Origin: Planctomycetota bacterium
GTDB taxonomy: Bacteria > Planctomycetota > UBA1135 > UBA2386
Direction of reading: 5' to 3'
Length of the DNA stretch: 8,981 nucleotides
NCBI GenBank assembly: GCA_016793305.1
Contig: JAEUHU010000498.1
Location: 1-8,981 of the forward strand
Both the position numbers and the translations under genes were made by a program. Under the pieces are notes generated by a model. It did not search any database. It worked only from the letters and a program-made list of their open reading frames with translations, and was not told the origin of the DNA. Shown in pieces: positions 5,354 through 8,981 of the stretch. Every line of letters begins with the position of its first letter. Position 1 is the first letter of the stretch.

Positions 5354-5787
5354 CTAGAACTGGAAGCCGCGGTACTCGATCCCATCGAACGCTCGCCACT
5401 CGCCGTCCCCGACCCGGCCGAACCACACGTAGCGCCGGCCCTCGTTCGGCAGCTCCCAGTAGAACTGCAGCGCCCCGGGTCGGGCACGGCGCCGAACATC
5501 CTTCGGTGCATCTCCTCCAGCGGTGCCATCAGCCCGAGGCAGAAGGAGATCGGCGTCATCGTCCGGACGGTCGGCGGCCCGAACCTCGCTTCGATCTCGC
5601 GCTCGGTGGCTTGGCGCACCGCATCTTCCAGCTCGGTGACATGGTCGCGGTGGTGCCACCACCATCGGAACCCCAACAGCCCGCCCACGACGAACAGCGG
5701 TACCAGGAGCCAGCCGCGTCGTGACAGGAACTCCCGCCGCGATGTCTGCGCGCCTCGCTCGAGCATCGCAGAAGAATGACGTTGCAC
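5354..5787 (-). pseudogene. Small membrane-anchored protein of unknown function, split by a -1 frameshift
   Basis: I do not recognise the family. The N-terminal part is read from GTG 5787 (or ATG 5766). It has T-S-R-R-E-F-L-S at 15-22, which fits the twin-arginine consensus, then a hydrophobic stretch at about 25-40 ending in F-R-W-W-W-H-H, then an acidic amphipathic segment (V-T-E-L-E-D-A-V-R-Q-A-T-E) and G-L-M-A-P-L-E-E-M-H-R-R-M-F-G-A-V-P-D-P-G. After that this frame turns into Ser/Arg/Gly-rich nonsense. The frame one base back continues sensibly from there: A-L-Q-F-Y-W-E-L-P-N-E-G-R-R-Y-V-W-F-G, ending in I-E-Y-R-G-F-Q-F and a stop at 5354. The joined product would be 144 residues (137 from the ATG). 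One G missing from the G run at 5473-5476 explains the break. It could be a sequencing error, a real mutation, or recoding. The gene sits 43 bp after the glycosyltransferase and 11 bp before the acetyltransferase. Confidence 0.75.
5449..5479 (-). other. Frameshift point: CCCGGGG run followed by a hairpin
   Basis: On the minus strand the upstream frame reads GAC CCG GGG CGC (5481-5470) and the downstream frame reads CCC GGG GCG CTG (5479-5468). The seven bases CCCGGGG (5479-5473) formally fit the X-XXY-YYZ pattern of -1 slippery sites. Four bases further, GCAGTTC (5468-5462) can pair with GAGCTGC (5455-5449) around a 6-nt loop, with one G-U pair. No well-placed Shine-Dalgarno-like stimulator is seen upstream. 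A lost G in a short homopolymer is the simpler explanation. Confidence 0.6.
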
Positions 5788-5830
5788 GGCCGTCTCGTCG
5801 AGGCGCCACCACGACCCGCAGGGCGCGGCG

Positions 5831-6592
5831 CTACTTGCGATGGCGACGGTCGAAGACGTTGAACTTCACGATGCACCACAGGGCCCGGAAGGCGTCCTTC
5901 ATGCGGATCTTCTTCCCCTCCGCGTAGGTCCTTCCGTAGTACGAGATGCCGACCTCGAAGATCCGGATGCCGGGGAACCGCGCCACCTTCGCCGTGACCT
6001 CCGGTTCGAAGCCGAACCGCCGCTCCTTGAACAGGATCTGCTTCAGGATCTCGGCGCGGAACAGCTTGTAGCAGGTCTCCATGTCCGTCAGGTTCAGGTT
6101 GGTGAACACGTTGGACAGGAACGTGAGGATCCGATTGCCGATCGAATGCCAGAAGAACAGGATCCGGTGCGGGCTGCCCCCCATGAACCGCGAGCCGTAG
6201 ACGACGTCGGCGAAGCCGTCGAGCACCGGCTGCAGCAGCAGGCCGAACTCCTTCGGGTCGTACTCGAGGTCGGCGTCCTGCACGACGATGAAGTCGCCCG
6301 TCGCCAGCTCGATGCCCTTGTGCAGGGCGGCACCCTTGCCCTGGTTGCGCTCTTGCGAGAACAATCGGATGCCGACCACGCGCTGCTCCGCCAGGGCCGT
6401 CGCGTCGCGCGTGCGGTCCGCGATGTAGCGCTCGACGAGTTCCCTGGTGCGGTCCTTGGAGGCGTCGTCGACGACGACGATCTCCTTCCTGACCCCGCCC
6501 GGCAGCTGCACGGCCACCACGCGGTCGAGGACCTTCAGGATCGTGGCCTCCTCGTTGAAGGCAGGGATCAGGATGCTGAGCGTGGTGGTCAT
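5831..6592 (-). CDS. Family 2 glycosyltransferase, dolichyl/polyprenyl-phosphate mannose synthase type
   Basis: The product has 253 residues. It most likely transfers a sugar from a nucleotide sugar to a polyprenyl phosphate at the inner face of the membrane, supplying protein glycosylation or surface glycans. GT-A fold motifs occur in order: S-I-L-I-P-A-F-N-E-E at 6-15, V-V-V-D-D-A-S-K-D-R-T at 39-49 (nucleotide-binding Asp42/Asp43), N-Q-G-K-G-A-A-L at 83-90, Q-D-A-D-L-E-Y-D-P at 105-113 with the metal-binding D-A-D, and G-S-R-F-M-G-G further on. The C-terminal R-R-F-G-F-E-P-E-V-T region fits the DPM1-like group. There are no C-terminal membrane helices, so this is the short soluble form, unlike ArnC or GtrB. 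I chose the ATG at 6592 because the family motif begins a few residues later; a GTG at 6634 would add 14 unlikely residues. It lies 120 bp after the kinase gene and probably heads the three-gene transcript. Confidence 0.93.
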   Translation of the reverse strand: MTTTLSILIPAFNEEATILKVLDRVVAVQLPGGVRKEIVVVDDASKDRTRELVERYIADRTRDATALAEQRVVGIRLFSQERNQGKGAALHKGIELATGDFIVVQDADLEYDPKEFGLLLQPVLDGFADVVYGSRFMGGSPHRILFFWHSIGNRILTFLSNVFTNLNLTDMETCYKLFRAEILKQILFKERRFGFEPEVTAKVARFPGIRIFEVGISYYGRTYAEGKKIRMKDAFRALWCIVKFNVFDRRHRK

Positions 6593-6595
6593 TGG

Positions 6596-6614
6596 TGCTT
6601 CATCGCGTGAAGCA
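6596..6614 (-). promoter_or_regulatory. Perfect hairpin over the ribosome binding region of the glycosyltransferase gene
   Basis: TGCTTCA (minus strand, 6614-6608) is followed by a 5-nt loop and then TGAAGCA (6602-6596), a perfect 7-bp inverted repeat ending 3 nt before the ATG at 6592. The only Shine-Dalgarno-like bases (GAAG) lie in the second arm, so the folded messenger would hide them. It could throttle translation or couple it to upstream transcription; no ligand or partner is indicated. Confidence 0.45.
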
Positions 6615-6712
6615 GGGGGCCGTCGGGCGGTCACCGTAGCCGATCGGCGTGGCCGGGCGAAGCGAACAGGAGCGCGAGGCTCGCTGGTCCGGCGCCGCCG
6701 CCGACGACCCGT

Positions 6713-8981
6713 TCAGTCACCGCCCGACGGCAACGCGCCGAGCCGCTCGCGCCACCTCGCGACCTGTTCCGCGCGCTGCGCCGCCGGTTCCGCCTCGCCC
6801 CATTGCACGTAGAGGTCCACCACTCTGGCCACGGCCTCGCGCACCCGGAACCGCGCCCCCGCCGGCATCGCCTCGAGCCGTTGCAGCAGGCCTTCGGCTC
6901 CCGCGATCAGCAGCGGCTCGGCCTCGGCGAAGCGCCGCTGCCCCAGCAGCGCGAACCCGAGATGCGACCGCGTGACCTCGGGCTGCCAGGCGCCGGCGAG
7001 CTTCGCCTCGCGGATCGGCAGCACCTCGCGCAGCAGCGTCTCGGCCTCGGCCCATCGTTCGACCTGCAGCAACGCGGCCGAGACCCGCGCGAGATCCTGC
7101 GCCAGTTCGACCGATCCGGCGGGCTGCGCCGCGCGCGCACGGGCGACCAGCTTCGGCACGAGCGCCACCACCGCCGCGCTGTCGCTGCGTTCGGCCAGCA
7201 TGCCGAGCAGCTCGAGCGGCATGCCGGCCAGTTCTGGCACGCCATCGAGGTGCGGCTCGGCCTGCTGCAGCAGCTCGATCGCTTCGGCGAACGCTCCGGT
7301 GTCACGCAGGTTCACCGCCAGGTTGCACTGCGTGATCAGGGTCTCGCGATGCGTGGCGCCCAGCACTTCGCGCTGCACCGGCAGCACCGCGCGAAAGAGC
7401 GGCACCGCTTCGCTTGCGCGGCCGAGTCGCCACAGGGCACTGCCGACGTTGTTGGCGGCGTTCAGCGTCGCCGGATGGCGTGGGCCGTGCAGTCGCTGCA
7501 GGCCGGCGTACACGGCCTGGAACAGCGGCAGCGCCTCGGGCACACGCTGCTGCTCCTGCAGCAGGCCGGCCAGCTGCCCCATCGCCGTCAACGTACCACC
7601 GTGCTCGGGCCCGACCGCGAGGCGCAGGCCGTCGACCGCCGCCGACAGCAGACGCTCGGCGCCAGCGAGATCGCCCCGACTCCAGCGAACCGAGCCCAAC
7701 GTGCTCGCCGACACCAGCGTGTCGGCATGGCGGGCCCCGAGCACCCGCAGCTGTTCGTGGTAGGCCGCTTGCGCGAGCGCTTCGGCTTCGTCCAACCGGC
7801 CGAGCTTCTGCAACGTGGTGGCGAGTGCGTTCTGCGCGTGCAACGTACGCGGATGCCCGTCGCCGGAGCGCTGGCGGAACGCTTCGTACACCTCGCGCTG
7901 CAGCGGCTCCGATTCGGCCAGCCGCTCGGCCTCGCCGAGCGACATGCCGAGCGCACTGGCGGTGCTGATCGTCAGGTCGTGCTGCGGCCCGAGCACACGC
8001 CGCTGCTGCGCGAGCAGCTCGCGCGCCAGCCGCTCGCCTTCGGCGTATCGGCCACGCCGCAGGGTCAGCACCAGCAAGCTGTGCATTGCCGACATCGCGT
8101 CGCGCGAGTCCGGGCCGTCGACCTTGACGAACAGGTCACGGGCGCACGTCAGGTGCTCGGCCGCCTCGTCGTGCTTGCCGGCTGCACTCAGCGCCTTGCC
8201 GAGGTAGAGGTGCGCCAGCGCGTGGTCGCCGTCCTTCTGGCCGATCGCCTGCTCGACCCCGGCGAGCAGTTCGCGGCCACTGCGCTCGGCGGCGACCACT
8301 TCGCCGGCATCCTGCTGCACGCTGAGCAGTGCCGCCAGCACCGACAGGGTGCGCGGATCGCGTTCGCCGAACGTCTGCTTCGCCAGTTCGAGCGCACGCT
8401 GCACCGGGGCCCGCGAAGCCGCGACGAGGCCGAGCTGCCGCATGGTGTCGCCGACGACCTGCAGCAGGCGCGCCTGCATGCCGGGCTGGCCGGCGAACGT
8501 CGTCTCGATGCTGCGGATCGAACGCTGGAACACGTTCGCCTCGAGCGCGCCGAGCGCCAGATCGGTGAAGTTCACCGCCGCCAGCGACGTCGCCAGCGCG
8601 TCGCGCTGGCCCGGCCCGACCGCCGAGAGCAACGCCTGACGCAAGCTGACGCCCGTGGTCTCGACGTCGAGATCCCCCAGCAGCTGCGCCTGGAACTCGG
8701 CGACGGCCTGGGTCTCGGCCGCACTCTGCAGCGCCCTGGCCTCCGCGGCCTGCGCCTTCTGCAGGTTCTGCTGCGCTTCCGCACGCGCGACCTCGGTGCG
8801 GTCGCGTTCGCGCAGCGCCTGCACCATGCCCCAGCTGGTGCCGACGACGCCGGCGAGCAGCAGCAGCACGGCGACGCTGGCCGCGGCGACCAGGCGCCGG
8901 CGCCGATGCACGAACTTGCGCAGCCGGTAGCCGGCACTCGGCGGTGCTGCCAGCACGGCCTCGTCGCGCAGGAAGCGCGCG
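6713..8981 (-). CDS. C-terminal part of a receptor-like serine/threonine kinase with KLC-type TPRs (partial)
   Basis: The frame is open to the window's right edge, so the gene starts outside; 755 residues are visible. The first ones (A-R-F-L-R-D-E-A-V-L-A-A-P-P-S, then Y-R-L-R-K-F) match the linker that follows the kinase domain in many planctomycete PknB-type kinases. A basic patch (H-R-R-R-R) and one membrane helix at about 30-52 follow. Next is an Ala/Glu/Gln-rich coiled coil to about 95. At least eight TPRs of the kinesin-light-chain type follow. Five or six are about 42 residues apart and start with G-x-x-H-x-x-T-L: G-D-G-H-P-R-T-L, G-A-R-H-A-D-T-L, G-P-E-H-G-G-T-L, G-P-R-H-P-A-T-L, G-A-T-H-R-E-T-L. 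The TPR part probably lies outside the inner membrane and senses or binds a protein, while the unseen kinase lies in the cytoplasm. The assignment as a kinase rests on the linker and architecture; I cannot see catalytic residues. Confidence 0.8.
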   Translation of the reverse strand, partial: ARFLRDEAVLAAPPSAGYRLRKFVHRRRRLVAAASVAVLLLLAGVVGTSWGMVQALRERDRTEVARAEAQQNLQKAQAAEARALQSAAETQAVAEFQAQLLGDLDVETTGVSLRQALLSAVGPGQRDALATSLAAVNFTDLALGALEANVFQRSIRSIETTFAGQPGMQARLLQVVGDTMRQLGLVAASRAPVQRALELAKQTFGERDPRTLSVLAALLSVQQDAGEVVAAERSGRELLAGVEQAIGQKDGDHALAHLYLGKALSAAGKHDEAAEHLTCARDLFVKVDGPDSRDAMSAMHSLLVLTLRRGRYAEGERLARELLAQQRRVLGPQHDLTISTASALGMSLGEAERLAESEPLQREVYEAFRQRSGDGHPRTLHAQNALATTLQKLGRLDEAEALAQAAYHEQLRVLGARHADTLVSASTLGSVRWSRGDLAGAERLLSAAVDGLRLAVGPEHGGTLTAMGQLAGLLQEQQRVPEALPLFQAVYAGLQRLHGPRHPATLNAANNVGSALWRLGRASEAVPLFRAVLPVQREVLGATHRETLITQCNLAVNLRDTGAFAEAIELLQQAEPHLDGVPELAGMPLELLGMLAERSDSAAVVALVPKLVARARAAQPAGSVELAQDLARVSAALLQVERWAEAETLLREVLPIREAKLAGAWQPEVTRSHLGFALLGQRRFAEAEPLLIAGAEGLLQRLEAMPAGARFRVREAVARVVDLYVQWGEAEPAAQRAEQVARWRERLGALPSGGD

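Noticed and set aside
5840..6610. A 256-residue plus-strand open frame opposite the glycosyltransferase
   Set aside because: It mirrors the glycosyltransferase codons in antisense (V-L-R-D/E/Q-rich, no fold-like pattern). The minus strand carries clear family motifs.
6713..8956. Kinase-TPR gene starting at the GTG at 8956
   Set aside because: The frame continues in register to the window edge with the conserved linker R-F-L-R-D-E-A-V, so the GTG codes for an internal Val and the real start is outside.

Overview
The window is GC-rich chromosomal DNA from a Gram-negative-type bacterium, most likely a planctomycete or relative. This rests on three things: the kinase-TPR junction at the right edge (the 'D-E-x-V-L-A-x-P-P-S-x-x-Y-R-L-R-K-F' linker, then one membrane helix), the WCGWC secreted thioredoxin type, and the mostly absent Shine-Dalgarno sequences. 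No database search was possible, so the taxonomy is inference. Nothing looks like a phage, insertion sequence, CRISPR array, RNA gene or defence island. The base composition appears even throughout, and because of it long false ORFs lie opposite almost every gene.

Left part (1-2236): an unassigned 204-bp edge; then, on the minus strand, a secreted protein with two nearly identical thioredoxin domains; then a 241-bp divergent promoter region; then a plus-strand protein with a peptidoglycan-binding N-terminus and an M15 (VanY-type) zinc peptidase C-terminus but no signal peptide. Middle (2237-4800): a minus-strand class A beta-lactamase with a Tat/lipoprotein signal and an SDG motif in place of SDN, converging tail to tail on the peptidase gene. 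Divergent from it lies a plus-strand pair: a DUF2007-like/transmembrane/EF-hand-loop protein and a RimJ/RimL-type GNAT acetyltransferase. A strong hairpin at 4764-4798 separates this pair from the genes converging from the right.

Right part (4818-8981), all minus strand, transcribed from right to left: the C-terminal two-thirds or so of a receptor-like serine/threonine kinase with kinesin-light-chain-type TPRs (kinase domain outside the window); a family 2 glycosyltransferase of the dolichyl-phosphate-mannose-synthase type; a small membrane-anchored protein of unknown function that is split by a -1 frameshift at a CCCGGGG run; and a phosphinothricin-acetyltransferase-like GNAT. The last three are tightly spaced (43 and 11 bp) and probably one transcript.

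These genes do not form one clear pathway. The common thread is the cell envelope (peptidoglycan peptidase, beta-lactamase, secreted thioredoxins, polyprenyl-sugar synthase) plus small-molecule or protein acetylation. I do not see a convincing new multigene system. The items most worth a second look are the frameshift site, the BlaC-like beta-lactamase, the DUF2007-EF-hand fusion, the signal-less wall peptidase and the recent tandem duplication in the thioredoxin gene.
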